Shown one piece after another: positions 1-12,250 of a stretch of DNA of 64,000 nucleotides. The DNA is from Hirundichthys speculiger. Its lineage: Eukaryota > Chordata > Actinopteri > Beloniformes > Exocoetidae. The stretch lies in assembly GCA_018398805.1 (NCBI GenBank), contig JAGFBZ010000367.1, positions 186,001 to 250,000 of the forward strand, written 5' to 3'. The notes under the pieces are model-generated. The model was not told the origin of the DNA. It searched no databases and saw nothing but the letters and a program-made list of their open reading frames with translations. How positions within the stretch are numbered: the stretch's first letter is position 1; the number at the start of each line of letters is the position of its first letter. A program made the translations under genes and the position numbers.

Positions 1-60
1 CCGGAGTCCGACTACTCAAGTATCACTTGTCGGCTAATCAGAGTGCGGATGCAGAGAGCC

Positions 61-75
61 CCCCCCCCCCCCCCC
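61..75. repeat. Poly-C tract
   Basis: A 15-base C homopolymer in otherwise unremarkable sequence. The bases on either side (1-60 and 76-252) show no feature I can support. Confidence 0.9.
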
Positions 76-252
76 GTTTTGCCATGAAGAAACTTGAACA
101 CAAGTAGAGCTGTTTTAAAGTCTATTCTCTGAGTGACAGGAAGCCAGAGACCTCAGGACTGGACTAATATGGTCATATTTCCTGGTTCTAGTCAGGACTC
201 ATATTAATAAGAGTAATACAACTTGAAAAAGATCTGTATAAGGTAGATTTAG

Positions 253-352
253 AACAGATAAAAATATGTGATTAATTTGTGATTATTCATGATTAACTAT
301 TGACAGTCATGCGATTAATCTGATTAATTATTTTAAGAAATTGACAGCCCTA
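253..352. mobile_element. hAT right-end relic (GATTAAT family)
   Basis: The sequence repeats the motif GATTAAT and stops at GACAGCCCTA, a typical right terminus of fish hAT elements. The same motif style fills the complete hAT element at 39952-41102. No left end is visible, so this is a fragment, or an element whose left part lies outside the window. It appears inserted into the older hAT fragment that begins at 353. Confidence 0.5.
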
Positions 353-432
353 CCAGAGTCACATCTTTTGAATGGACCCGAGACCCAATTGGGGTCGGGT
401 CGGAACCTTTGTTGTTGTTAAGAAGACCTCTA
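353..432 (+). mobile_element. Truncated end of the 0.8-kb CGGGTC-rich hAT family
   Basis: This stretch aligns by eye with the last ~85 bases of the hAT element at 46682-47482: ATCTTTTGAATGGACCCGAG, then the GGGTCGGGTCG block, then an end in GACCTCTA. Only this end remains. Confidence 0.65.
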
Positions 433-2749
433 CTCTGAGGTCATCCTGCACTGATTTTATGCCCATGTCCCCGGCGCGCAGAGATTCCTTCAGATTCTCT
501 GAATCTCCTCATTCGAACGTCCGGATATTCACGCGGAGGCTCGATGTTGTCTGCACGCCGCCTCTGTTTACGTTTCAGACAGCGATCCAGCTTCTCCAGA
601 ACCGTGGCGGCGGCAGGAAGGAACCCGACTCCTCTGCAGGGAGCAGCTTCTCTTTCTACCGTACGAGGAGACAATAGAGCTCACAGTATTGATTTGGTAT
701 TGACTCAAGGTTGAAGACACAGACGTATCTCCACCCTGAGCTCCGTCTTCTTCTCCCAGAAAATCAGATAACGCCGCCAGAGAGTGAGACGGGAAGATAA
801 CCCAGTTTGGATTCAGCAGGAAGGGGATTTTGCTCTGGCGATGCTGCGATTTGGCTCCCGTCTGCAGGGCCCCCGCGCTCATCCCACAAGCCGATGGAAG
901 ATTTAATTTCGTCACGCCAGATTGAGCACCTCTCTGTTGACCCTACGGGCAGCCGGCACTCTATTAGCCGCGCTGACAGAGAGCCGCGGCCATTCATCAG
1001 CTCGGGCGATTTCTTAAATGAGGACGTATTGGCAGGTGCCCAAACAGCGTGAGCTGCCAGCGAGGTGACCGCCGAGAAAGTTCAGCACCGGCGGTCGCGG
1101 ACGCCAAGTCGATCATTTGCATTCCCCGCATTGTCTCGGCGCTCGCACGCCGGCCGCATTTTAATTGGGCGCGGGAGCGAGCGCTCGAAAACCCCCGGAC
1201 GGGACGTGGCGGGAATACAAATGGCAGACGACGACTGACACGTGGAGGAATTTCAGAGGCTGTCTGTGCAAATATGATAACGAGCCGCGCTCTCCGCGGG
1301 AATCAATAAAAGCTGACTTGTTATCAATTATAACTGTTTTTGCAGAGGATGCAGAGCAGCTGCAGTCAGGTGCCACCGCCTGGGCCACATAATGAGAGAT
1401 GGGACAAGAGCTGTGATTAATTCAAAACAAAAGAGTCAACAAAGGGAGGAGTATTGTATATCACCTGGTGCAGACAAGATAAGAGCAGAAACTAAATTAT
1501 ATTTGCAGAGATACAAACGTAGATGGATTACCTCTGCTTCCAAACGGTAAATTAAAATGCAGCAGGCTTCTCTTCATGCTGCAAAAACTTCTGTCTTTCT
1601 TTAATTTATTTGCGTATTTATTTATTTTTCATTTGAGCGGGCTGCGGGATGGAATAATAAATGGTCGTCTTTGGCGGTTGGTTAAGACTCATTAAAAATC
1701 TCCAGAAAGCGTTGCGGCCAACGGAGGCCGCGTGCCACGCAAAGTAAATATTTTCCTCTGCCATATTTGCTTTCAGGGATTCACGTTAATAAGATAGCGG
1801 GCGTGCGGTAATCAGCTAACGGTGAGCCCGGCCCACGGCGGGCCAACGGCGGGAAGGAGGAGCAACAATTAAGTGGTGATTGGAGGGAACAGCTGGGACG
1901 CGGCGTTCCTCTGGTTGAGGATCGGGACGTTGCTTGAATTAAAAGCGGTTGGTCTCGAAAGATAAGATGAGCTTGACTCAGTTTACAAAGACTCGGTTAA
2001 AGATGGAAGCAAGATGTCCGGTCAAAGCAACGGTTTGTCACAGCGGCGTCCCTCCAACCATCCGATGTAGAAGTTGTCCGTTGATGATTTTTAGTGACCT
2101 CTTGACCGCTTTTCTGGACACTGAAGCCACGTTGCTCCGCTCACCCCAACGTAGGAGGAGTCAGAGGAGTCTTACTGCGACCTCGGATGAAGAACATGTG
2201 TTTGAGGTCATCAATAACGGCGCTGGTAGTGCGACAGGCTTTCAGCGATCGGTGGGAGTCTCCAGTCAGAGCCAGTAGGACGTAGGGACACCCCACCAGT
2301 CAAACTCCCTGCAGTTTTTCCTGGGACAACTTCAACCGCCTGAACCGTGAAGGTTCTTAAAAGCTCTCATTGTGGGTCGTTCCTGGTAACGGAGACTCAC
2401 GTCGACGCTTTAGCTGCCGTAAAACCAGATCCCTGCTCCTGCAAACCGGACTGTTGAGGCCTGCGAGGCTGTTCCTGGTAACAGGATGGAACTTTTTAGT
2501 GTTGCGTCACCTAAACTTGAGGTAAATTTACTGGGACGTCTGGATCAACAGCCGACTTGAGTGTTTTTCACATGTAAGGGATCCTTCCCGCTGCAGGACG
2601 CTGAGCTCTGAATAGTTTGGTGGCTAATGTTAGCGGACTTAGCTCCTTGTGTGGCGACAACGTGCAGCAGCTGTTGTAGGCGATGTTATAAATATTCCTG
2701 AAATCACAAATTTCTCTCGTTAAATGGCAAACATCCCAGACTGGAGCTA
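433..2749. other. Non-coding stretch, no gene recognised
   Basis: Mixed-composition sequence with only short, overlapping open frames on both strands that show no recognisable domain, signal peptide or splice structure. The sub-region 1000-1900 is less AT-rich, has several TAATTA-type motifs and looks single-copy; a conserved non-coding element is possible but cannot be shown from one sequence. Confidence 0.4.
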
Positions 2750-3620
2750 AAGAAAGTTACATTTTATCATAAAGTCTAAAAAAATGTAACTTTTTATCGT
2801 AAAATTGTAACTTTTTATCACAAAATTGTAACTTTAAATCGTAAAATTGTAACTTTTTATGACAAAATTGTAACTTTAAATCACAAAATTGTCACTTTTT
2901 ATCATAAAATTGTTACTTTAAATCACAAAATTGTAACTTTTTATCATAAAATTGTTACTTTATATCAAAAAATTGTTACTTTTTATTGTAAAAATTTCAA
3001 CTTTTTTTGGTAAAATCACACTTTAATAAAAATTGACTTTATCATAAAAAACAGCTTTTTCTTGTAAAATTGTTTTGAAAGCAACTGTTTTGTAAAAAAA
3101 CTTTTCTTGTCACAACTTTGTTGTGAATTATTAATTTAATAACAAGTTCTTTTATTTTATTTCTTTTTTTTTGTAAAATATCCTCTTTTTCCAAAATCCC
3201 AAATTTTTGAGATAAAATTACAACTTTGTGGGAAAAATGTGTAATTTTGTATAATTGTGACTTTTTGAAATTAAATCTGGACTTTCTGTTGTAAAACAAC
3301 AAAAACAAACATATCTTATATAATTGCAACTTTTTGACAGAAGTAAGCATTTTTCTGTTGTAAAGTCGTAACTTTCGTGGAATTACGCTTTTTTTGTTGT
3401 GAACGTTTTTAGGTATTTTTAAATTGCAACATTTTTGAAATCATACATTTTTTTGAAAAAATTGTGACTTTGCAACCTTCTGTCCTGAAATTAAGAATTC
3501 TTATTGTTATAAAAAAAACAGAAAAACAAAACAAAGAAACAAAATTGTGACTTTTTGACAAAACCCTTTTGGTTTTGTTGTAAAATCGTTGCACTTTTTG
3601 TCGTGAAAGTTTCGAGCCGT
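2750..3620. repeat. AT-rich degenerate tandem repeat (TTGTAACTTT motif)
   Basis: Repeating ~19-20 base units of the form AAAATTGTAACTTT followed by TTATC or AAATC, alternating so that a ~38-base dimer is apparent. The repeat is regular at 2780-3000 and decays gradually to ~3620. The same motif recurs at 4569-4880 and, more diverged, at 45254-45610. Confidence 0.8.
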
Positions 3621-4466
3621 GTTGTAAAATCTCAACGTTAAACATTAAAGCTGAAGGAGTTTCTTTTCCAGACTCGACCCCGTCTGACTGAGCCATTAAC
3701 ACCAGTTATTAATACCAGCGTCTTAATGAGCGTGTAAACCAACAGAGATGTAGATTATACACATTTATAACCTTTCCAGCTCTGATTCAATGAGCTTCAG
3801 TCCCTTCGATAATTGAGGGCAAGACAAAGTCGATAAAGTCAGACCTTTAACTCACCGGAGTCGCAGCTGTGGGGGAAATCAATTCAATGAGTTTTGCATA
3901 TATATGAATAATTAAATCTTTAAGTTAACTTTCCATTGTTCCTCTTGTTAAGGGAAGTACGGAGTTGCTGCAGAGGCTTTACATCTTATTTTTGATCTGT
4001 TTGCACGGATGACTGAAACAAAGCGGTGCTAGGACCTGCTGGGTTTGGGCTTCGTTCTCTCCTGAGGAGCCAGATGGAACATTTCTTAGAAGTTTTGCTG
4101 TAATTCCTGAACTCCAAACTTAGTTTTTCAGTCTGTCCGTCTCCAGAGAGCCGCTCTGAGGTCCCAGACGGTCGGGCTGCAGTTCCTCGTATTAAAAGAA
4201 AGGCCGAGGTTGCCTTTCCTGCTGCAGCTCCTTCATGGTGGATTCATGACTCATCGCTCTGATTTCATGTTCTTCTGATCAAACTTGAATGGATCATGTG
4301 CAGAGACTTTTTCCACCACAACGGCCAGAACTTATAAAAGTGCACATACATATAAACCGAGTAATGAAAATGCTTCATGCAGGAAGACTTGGTTAATAAT
4401 GAATAAACATGGGCCATTTAAACCTCTTTTTCTTTTTTGGCATATACAGTGTATTCAGGTATCTGG
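3621..4466. other. Non-coding stretch, nothing recognised
   Basis: No domain-bearing reading frame, repeat terminus or RNA gene could be identified. The 70-codon frame near 4285 has no recognisable features. Confidence 0.4.
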
Positions 4467-4486
4467 CCAGTCAGACTGGATTTTAA

Positions 4487-5423
4487 AGGTAGGGTAAGGA
4501 ATTTCTAGAGCCAAGAGACTGTATAAAAAGAACTGGACAAACCCTCTGTGATGTCAGCGTAGGTTTAAATTGTAAAATTGTAACTTTTTATCACAAAATT
4601 GTAACTTTAAATCATAAAATTGAAACTTTTTATCACAAAGTTGTAACTTTAAATCGTAAAATTGTAACTTTTTATTACAAAATTGTAACTTTAAATCATA
4701 AAATTGTAACTTTTTATCACAAAGTTGTAACTTAAAATCATAAAATTGTAACTTTTTATTACAAAATTGTAACTTTAAATTGTAAAATTGTAACTTTTTA
4801 TTACAGAATTGTAACTTTTTATTACAGAATTGTAACTTTATGTCAAAGAATTGTAACTTTTTCTGGTAAAATCACACTAACAAAAATTGACATTTTCAGA
4901 CTGGATTTTAAAGGTAGGGTAAGGGATTTCTAGAGGGCGCCAGAAGACTATAAAAAGAATTGGACAAACCCTCCATGACGTCAGTGTAGGTATTTTACAG
5001 CGGGACTTTGAAGCCTCTTTTGCCTCGTACTGGGCGGTGCTGTGTTGTAAATGGGCGGGGCTTGGAAGCTACCTGGAACACACCCACCTCAGTTCAGTCA
5101 CAGTTAACGATTTTAGCTCGGCTGGCCAATGAAACGAGCGCTTCCAGAGCTGAAATGAGGACGAGCGGAGCTCTGCACGGGGAAGGCGGCCCGTGAGTGA
5201 CTTGACTGCAGGTCCCAGCGTCCTTCTGGGCAGATCAAAGCACCGGAGGGGCTGAGTGCATCAAAGTACAGCAAAAATATATTCTCTTTGAAGCAGGAAT
5301 AATCATGCTCTGTCATGTTTTTATTCACAGCTTTATTTTAGGAGATATTCACTGAATGTGACCAAAAAGAAGAAAAAAAAAAACCTTCTGGGTTAAAAGC
5401 ACATAGAATTGCTTACCCTACCT
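4487..5423. mobile_element. TTAA-flanked DNA element with AGGTAGGGTAAG terminal repeats
   Basis: The left end reads AGGTAGGGTAAGGAATTTC after TTAA. The right end is the inverse (TTACCCTACCT) followed by TTAT, a one-base variant of TTAA. TTAA target sites are used by Kolobok and piggyBac elements, so one of these groups is likely; no transposase is present. About 100 bases of the left end (4467-4566) are repeated at 4893-4990, so the internal tandem array is bracketed by two copies. Confidence 0.6.
4569..4880. repeat. Internal tandem repeat (TTGTAACTTT motif)
   Basis: Alternating units AAAATTGTAACTTTTTATC and AAAATTGTAACTTTAAATC, about 19 bases each, more regular than the array at 2750-3620. 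It lies between the duplicated left ends of the TTAA-flanked element. Confidence 0.85.
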
Positions 5424-5427
5424 TTAT

Positions 5428-6080
5428 GGAGACTGGTTTACTTTTGTTACCAACTTGCATCGTCTGCTAGCGGGGAACTCTGAAGGACGACACGCAGAGA
5501 AGTGACTCCTGTACAGACGACAAAACAAACTCCCTGCTGACATTTCCGAACAGTCACATCACCTGTGAAGCTGCTCACACTGTTACAAAAGCACCTCACA
5601 CAGAGTTTCCAATGTCTTTTACTAGACAAAACCGGGGGAGCTGGTACATTGACTGTCTTTTTTTTTTATTCTAGCTTCGTTATTGATCAGTTTGTCCCAT
5701 TAAGCTGTGCCAAAGTCTGCATCTCTGTTCTCTCACTCAGCTCACTTTCTCTTTGTTTCGCTGAATTACAGACTCGCTCACAACTTTCCTCCACTGTTGC
5801 AAACCTGGAAACTTTGGAAGCAGAGCCCAGCGACCGCCGGGGCGTCCGTTATCTCCCACTAGTCCCAGTTTGGGTTGGGCAGCGAGGCCCAGACCTCTAT
5901 TGAGGTCCAGACCTCCACCTCCTCCAGCTCTCCCCAGGAGGGAACGCCCCGGTGTTCCCGGGAAAGGTGGACTATGTTTACTGATGTGTGCTGCCCACCT
6001 CTTGGGATGTGGCATGTCACCTGGTGACTAGTTTAACAAAATCTTAACAGGTCACAACTGATGTCATCCGTGGTAGTAGA
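5428..6080. other. Non-coding stretch, nothing recognised
   Basis: Short open frames on both strands only. The 112-codon frame starting at 5565 is low-complexity and hydrophobic, with no recognisable domain. Confidence 0.4.
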
Positions 6081-6082
6081 TA

Positions 6083-6448
6083 CAGCCATGGAAAAAATTA
6101 TTAGACCACCATTTTTTCTTCTCTTTCTTGTTCATTTTAATACCTGGTACCACTAAAGGTCATCATGTGACTAAAACAGACAGAAAAGAAAACACTGAAT
6201 GCATAAAAGCAGTGTTTTTGGCAGTACAACGCCATAGCTATTGATGTAAAAACTTAAGTGATTTAGGTTATAATCAAGAAAACTATGGAAAATGGTAAGA
6301 TATCAGCTCTTAAATAAAACTCTTATGAGCAATCTTTGTGGTTATCATTATGTTTGTCCAAACAAATGTACCTTTAGTTGTACCAGGCATTAAAATGAAC
6401 AAGAAACTGAAGAAAACAAGGGTGGTCTAATCATTTTTTCCATGACTG
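6083..6448 (+). mobile_element. Mariner/Tc1-type MITE, copy 1
   Basis: A 366-bp non-autonomous element flanked by TA. The ends are inverted: CAGCCATGGAAAAAATTATT at the left and the inverse of CAGTCATGGAAAAAATGATT at the right, and the inverted similarity continues inward for about 70 bases. TA target duplication and length fit mariner/Tc1 MITEs. A near-identical copy in the opposite orientation is at 36571-36935. Confidence 0.85.
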
Positions 6449-7289
6449 TAGATCGGCCCTGCATTCAACCCCGTTCAGACCTGGCATTAAAATTCATCCT
6501 TGGAAATCCTGGAACAGGCGGCCCAACGCCGTGCCTGAACACGTTCCTGGACGGATTCAGATCCGACCACTGAGGTGGGCATTTGGAGGTGGTCGCCCCG
6601 GGAAAGACTGAGGGACTTCCCCCTGAACGAACAGCAGCAGCTTCAGCCATGACGCCTTTGATTCTGGACTGCAAAATAATTCTCCGTCATTCGGTTCCTT
6701 CTTTGTGTTTGTGGTGGATCGTTCCTTTTATTGCATTCATACTGATCTGTGTCGTAACTCTAACACTAACCTCTGTTAAATGAAATCTGGAAGGAAAAAA
6801 GAAAACAGATCAGATCATTTTCGTCTTATTTCTGGCTTAAGACTTAAAAGCAGGGTCGGACTGGTAATCCGTGGATTCTGGAAAAGTCCAGAACGGTCCG
6901 GTCTACGGCTGTCGTCCCTGTTCAAAAACCCAAATATTCAGTCTATCAACTAACAACAGGGGGCGCTAAGACGATCATTTATCAGATATAGACCTAAAAA
7001 CCAACAGAGCAGACTAACGTTGACGTCTGTCAACAGAAAGATGGAAGCAGAAAACGCAACGAGGAGGGTGGGTGGGAAAAATTAAAACTAAAGAAAGACA
7101 AGTATTGGTGAGAAGTACTATTTATCTTTGTCTTCTCTTTCGTGGTGCGTGGTGGTACAATGTCTGTGGAACAGGCTAAAAATGTTTTTTGAAGAATGGT
7201 TGGATGATTGGTTCCCTAACTAATCACAGCAGCGCTGCATGGGGCGATTTAATTTTAAAAATCAGTATAATGTCAGTGTCCTACAATAG
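6449..7289. other. Mostly unassigned; possible hAT left end at 6851
   Basis: At 6851 the motif CAGGGTCGGACTGG resembles the left end of a widespread fish hAT family, but no matching right end or target duplication was found. The rest carries short frames only, including a 66-codon frame at 6583 with a hydrophobic C-terminus and no recognised family. Confidence 0.3.
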
Positions 7290-7402
7290 TATTTACTAGG
7301 TAGTCTAGTGGTTCAGTGGGTGGACTCTCATATAGTGGTTTTTGGATTCAATTTCATTAATTCTTTTCATTTGCTTTCTCTTTATCCAATAAAGGCCACT
7401 AG
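7290..7402 (+). repeat. tRNA-derived SINE relic
   Basis: A degraded tRNA-like head (GTAGTCTAGTGGTTCAGTGG resembling box A; GGATTCAATTT resembling box B) is followed by a T/C-rich body and CAATAAAGGC, as in common fish tRNA SINEs. Too degraded to be a functional tRNA gene. Confidence 0.5.
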
Positions 7403-7960
7403 AACATCTTTTAAAAAGATGCTGATATGACATATAAAACATAACCTGCTAACTGCTGCTGACCAGATGGTGAATAATCTCCTCTGTTGGGTTTATAAAT
7501 GTGTAAATGTGATCACATGTAACTGGTTTATGAGGCATTATTTATGTTTACATATCAGGACATTTTCATTTCAAACAGAAAAGGGATGTTTTAAATAAAT
7601 AAAGCTACTTTGTCATCTTTGACTAGCTTTGAGTATTTTTGCAGCCTCTTTTTGGGTTTTTGGGTCACCCTAGAATAATATTAAAACTATAAAATGTGTC
7701 AAGCAGGTTAATTCTTACACAGAATAGGCCTAAAAGGCTAAAAATGTTATGGGATTTAGGAAAAACTAAATCAGTTTTATTCTTCTTGTCTATAGCCTCG
7801 GTATCAAATAAAATGTTTATGCAAACGTTAGAATTTTGGAGGTATAAGTTCAGGTTTAATGGCTGTCTTTTCAAGTAATGCTAATAAACAAACATTAATC
7901 AAGCGTATGTGATATAGATATAGATTTTTTTTCTGTTTAAAATGCAAGTAGATAAGTAAC
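7403..7960. other. Non-coding stretch, nothing recognised
   Basis: AT-rich sequence with no element ends or coding potential that I could identify. Confidence 0.35.
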
Positions 7961-7964
7961 TGTA

Positions 7965-8080
7965 AAATAGAATAGAATAGAATAGAATCCTCTATTGTCA
8001 CTGTACATAGGTACAATGAGATTAAAGAGTGGAGAGCAGTGTGCCGCTGCGTCCGTGCGCGCCGCCATCTTGGATCAAGA
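7965..8080 (-). mobile_element. LINE 3'-end relic with (TTCTA)n tail
   Basis: On the minus strand the sequence reads CATTGTACCTATGTACAGTG, then ACAATAGAGGATTCTATTC, repeated as TTCTA. This is the usual 3' end of L2/CR1-like fish LINEs, which finish in a short microsatellite instead of poly-A. Only the tail is left. Confidence 0.6.
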
Positions 8081-9551
8081 ATAGCAGTAAAAAAAGACAA
8101 TGTTTATGTTCATTTTTGTTTTGGAGATGCAAGTGACATTTAGTCATTCTTTAATGTTAGTGTTCTTAAATAAACAATGACAATATATCACTATAGCTGC
8201 CATAAAATTCAAGAAATAACTTTTTTTTTGGGGGGGGGGGGGGTTACTTCCTTGAAGTTGGTGCATGCTGGTAACTGAGCGGCGTGCAGCCAAGTGTTTT
8301 GTGGATCTAAAGAAGGCAGACGGGCGCCACATAAGTGCAGATAATTCCCGCTTTAACCTCTGCAGTCGCTCTAAAGGACGGATGCAGACGGCGAAGGTGA
8401 GTCTCCCGAGGAGAAAACTTCTTAAAGCGCGCACAGACGTTCGCCGCCTCCGTATTAAAGCTTCGCTAACCTTCAGGACGTTCCCTGTGATTATGGGTAT
8501 TTTGGTGCCGCGCCACATCACGGCCATAATCCAGCGGAAGAACAGCCTCCTGGGTATTTTTGCTGAAGGCAATAACAAACTCATAATCAATACAGTTCCA
8601 GGTTACACCACTTAGTTCCCCGTCAGGCGATAATACGAGCAAAAAAAAAAAAAAAAAAGAGTGTTTGCATCCACTTTCAGATATGATGAATGCGTCTATC
8701 TGGGCTGTGCCACCAGACGTGCTATATTTTATTTATGTGAGCGAGCATTTATATTCTCTTCCCTTCTGTAACTTTGACATAAAACTAGAAAAACTTTATT
8801 AGAGGAGCAGCAGCTGTCGGTTGAATCGCTGAGGTGCCCTCAAAGGAAGACAAATACGATGGCAGAGGTTAATTCTTATTGATTTATCTGCTAATTGTGG
8901 CTGTATAGATATCATCTGCTCCGGCTGTTGGATGTCATTTGTTTGGAAAAAACGTATAATTTGGTACAAAGCAAGAAAAAGCTTCTGCCAGACCTCATCC
9001 TGCCTATTTATTATGCTGTAAAACATCATAAAACACAGAAAGCTAGCTCTCTAACAGCAGCTGATGGCCATCTCACAGCTTTAGCACCAGAAGAGCTCAA
9101 TCATTTGGCTCTAAACGAACTGCTGTCGTTCCTCCGGAGCGATCGGCCGTTTTTCTCTCCTCCGTATTTCACCCTCCAGGCATACGGATGGTTTTTACTT
9201 CTCTAATTTATAGTCTGCTGTATCACTGCTCTCAAATATCTGTGAAATAGCTTTTTATTAACTTGTTTTATTCACGGCCTCGTCTCTATCACCCTGCAGA
9301 GCAACCTTCAATCTGGACTGATTTGTAAAGGTGCACACTTCTCCACACGCCTTTTGTATCAAAGCTTCTTTGTATTTTGCAGAAAAAAGCTCTTTTTTTA
9401 AAATTTATTTTATTTTTCCTCCCGTCTCTGTTTCCCAGGTCACTGGCTTTCATGGGTTTTGCCAACAGTGCTGTGAGTTACGAAGACATTTAGGTTGTAA
9501 CGCTGTAGCTGCAGAGACGCCTGCAGCCGTACTGGCAGCTGTGACCGTTTA
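8081..9551. other. Non-coding stretch with a poly-G and a poly-A tract
   Basis: Contains a T/G tract at 8221-8243 and a poly-A tract at 8641-8659. The antiparallel frames near 8144-8615 mirror each other and show no domain. Nothing else is supported. Confidence 0.4.
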
Positions 9552-9967
9552 CCCCTAACCCCTAACCCCTAACCCTTACCCCTAACCCTAACCCCTAACC
9601 CTAAAACTAACCCTAACCCCTAACCCCTAACCCTAATCCCTAACCCTAAAACTAACCCCTAACCCCTAACCCTAACCCCTAACCCTAACCCCGAACCCTA
9701 ACCCCTAACCCCTAACCCTAACCCTAACCCTAACCCTAACCCCTAACCTAACCTAACCCCTAACCCCTAACCCTAACCTAAAACCCTAACCTAAAACCCT
9801 AACCCTAACCCTAACCCTAACCTAACCTAACCCTAACCCTAAAACCCTAACCCCTAACCCAGAACCCTAACCCTAACCCCTAACCCGAACCCCTAACCCT
9901 AAACCCTAACCCTAAAACTAACCTAACCCCGCTAACCCTAACCCCCCTAAAAACCCTAACCCTAACC

Positions 9968-10002
<35 letters not shown>

Positions 10003-11229
10003 AACCCTAACCCTAACCCCTAACCCTAACTAACCCTAACCCTAACCCAAAACTAACCCTAACCCCTAACCGCTAACCCCCTAACCCTAACCCCTAACCC
10101 TAAAACTAACCCTAACCCTAACCCTAACCCTAACCCTAACCCTAACCCTAACCCTAACCCTAACCTAACCCTAACCCTAACCCTAACCCTAACCCTAACC
10201 CTAACCCTAAACCCCCTAAACCCTAACCCTAACCTAACCCTAACCCTAACCCCCTAACCCTAAAACCCTAACCCCACCCTAACCCAACCCTAAACCCTAA
10301 CCCTAACCTAACCCTAACCCTAACCCCCCCTAACCCTAAAAACCCTAACCCCCCCTAACCCCCTAACCCCTAACCCCCCTAACCCTAACCCTAACCCTAA
10401 CCCACCCTAACCCCCCTAACCCTAAAACCCTAACCCTAACCCCTAACCCTAACCCCTAACCCTAACCCTAAAACCCTAACCCCCCTAACCCTAACCCCCT
10501 AACCCTAACCCTAAACCTAAACCCGAACCCTAACCCTAACCCTAACCCTAACCCTAACCCTAACCCCACCCTAACCCCTAACCCCTAACCCCTAACCCTA
10601 ACCCGAACCCTAACCCCGAACCCTAAAACCCCGAACCCCGAACCCGAACCCAACCCTAACCCGAACCCGAACCCGAACCCGAACCCGAAACCCGAACCCA
10701 ACCCTAACCCCCCCCGAACCCGAACCCTAACCCTCGAACCGAACCCCGAACCCGAACCCTAACCCCGAAACCGAAACCCGAACCCCCGAACCCGAACCCG
10801 AACCCTAACCCGAACCCGAACCCGAACCCTAACCCGAAAACCCTAACCCGAACCCTAACCCTAACCCTAACCCGAACCCGAACCCGAACCCAAAACCCCC
10901 GAACCCGAAACCGAACCCTACCGAACCCTAACAACCCTAACCCGAACCCGAACCCCAAACCCTAACCCCTAACCCCGAACCCCGAACCCTAACCCTAACC
11001 CTAACCCTAACCCTAACCCTAACCCTAACCCTAACCCTAACCCTAACCCTAACCCCTAACCCCCTAACCCTAACCTAAACCCTAACCACTAACCCTAACC
11101 CCTAACCCTAAACCCTAACACTAACCCTAACCCCTTACCCTAACCCTAAACCCTAACCCTAACCCCAACCCTAACCCTAACCCTAACCCCTAACCCCTAA
11201 CCCTAACCCCTAACCCTAACCCCTAACCC
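9552..11229. repeat. Interstitial telomeric repeat block (CCCTAA)n
   Basis: About 1.7 kb of CCCTAA, the C-rich strand of the vertebrate telomere repeat TTAGGG, mixed with CCCCTAA and AACCTAA length variants. A sub-block at about 10590-10985 is dominated by the variant CCCGAA. Unrelated sequence flanks both sides, so it is interstitial in this assembly and not a chromosome end. The open frames inside (for example 84 codons on the minus strand at 10704-10958) are products of the repeat. Confidence 0.97.
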
Positions 11230-11639
11230 ACCCATAAACAGCCATTTCCAGGGTCGCAGAACTCAAGGAGCCAATCACAACGAGGTGGGCTTCATGACTC
11301 GTGCAGGAACGTCCAAGAAACAAGACCAAACCCTGGATCAACAGGTGTTCACCCATTTTGGATGTCTTTAGCTGATTCTAGTCTGGTTTTTACTCCGCCT
11401 CCATCACATGCTTGTGCTGATTGGTCGTCTGCCTGTCCAGTGGCGTCCAGAGACAGTTTCTTCTTCTGGTACTTAACCCCGGAAATTAAAGTCAAGTCCA
11501 GATGAACCAGGCTAGTTATTTGTATTTAGATATTAGGAAGAGAACTGTGGATCTCCACCAGTCTGTTTCATCTTGGTCCAGTTCCCAGATGTTCCAATAG
11601 TTCTCCACCAGTAGAACCACCATGGGAACGTTCACCATC
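11230..11639. other. Non-coding stretch, nothing recognised
   Basis: No domain, repeat terminus or RNA gene identified between the telomeric block and the Tc1 relic. Confidence 0.35.
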
Positions 11640-12250
11640 ATAGTCCTCAGGAAGGAGACAGTTCTGAGTCCCAGAGACGAACCTGAATCAAGCCCAGATT
11701 AGAGCTGAACAGCTGGTGAAGATGCTGCTGAAGCTGGTCAGAGAAACCAGTCCTGGACCAGCATGGACTGAAGGACCACTCAGCCAGGAAGAAGACATTA
11801 CTCCAGAGGAGACAGAACAGAGACAGATTACAGTTTGGAGACGCTCACAGGGACAAAGAGCTTCATTTCTGGAGACATGTCCTGGTCTGATGGCCTAAAA
11901 CTGAACTGTTTGGACGTGATGACCATCGTTACATCTGGAGGAGAAAGATCTGAGAACACCATCCAGCTGTGGAGCACGGCGGTGGCAGCATCATGATGTG
12001 GGGGTGTTTAGCTGCAGGAGAGACTGGTGGACTTCACTGAATAGATGACATAATGAGGGAAGAAGATTATGGAGAAATATTGAAGAAACATCTCAAATGT
12101 CAGCCAGGAAGTTGAGATTAATTAACCAATTAGAAGCTTCTCATCATCTGGGCTTGAATTGTTTAAAGGCAGAGTAATCTCAGTGAATATAAAGGTAGTC
12201 TGGCCAGCCTCATTGATGCAAAAGTCCTGTTTCCTGGTTTCTGCACCAAC
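11640..12250 (+). pseudogene. Tc1-like transposase relic
   Basis: Read in shifting frames, the sequence keeps the C-terminal Tc1 transposase signature: a DHRYIWRRK-like block, then HGGGSIMMWGCLAAGETG near 11975-12030, then an IDDIMREEDYGEILKKHL-like block near 12040-12090. HGGGSxMxWGC is the hallmark around the second catalytic acidic residue of Tc1/mariner enzymes. Stops and frame changes throughout show the copy is dead. No terminal repeats were identified. Confidence 0.75.

Noticed and set aside
8144..8615. Overlapping 148- and 116-codon frames on opposite strands
   Set aside because: They mirror each other, have no recognisable domain and include a G-tract region. Antiparallel open frames of this size occur by chance in this composition.
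10704..10958. 84-codon glycine/phenylalanine/arginine-rich frame on the minus strand
   Set aside because: A translation of TTCGGG and TTAGGG telomere-variant repeats.
9552..11229. True chromosome end
   Set aside because: Unique sequence flanks both sides and the repeat is degenerate, so within this assembly it is interstitial.
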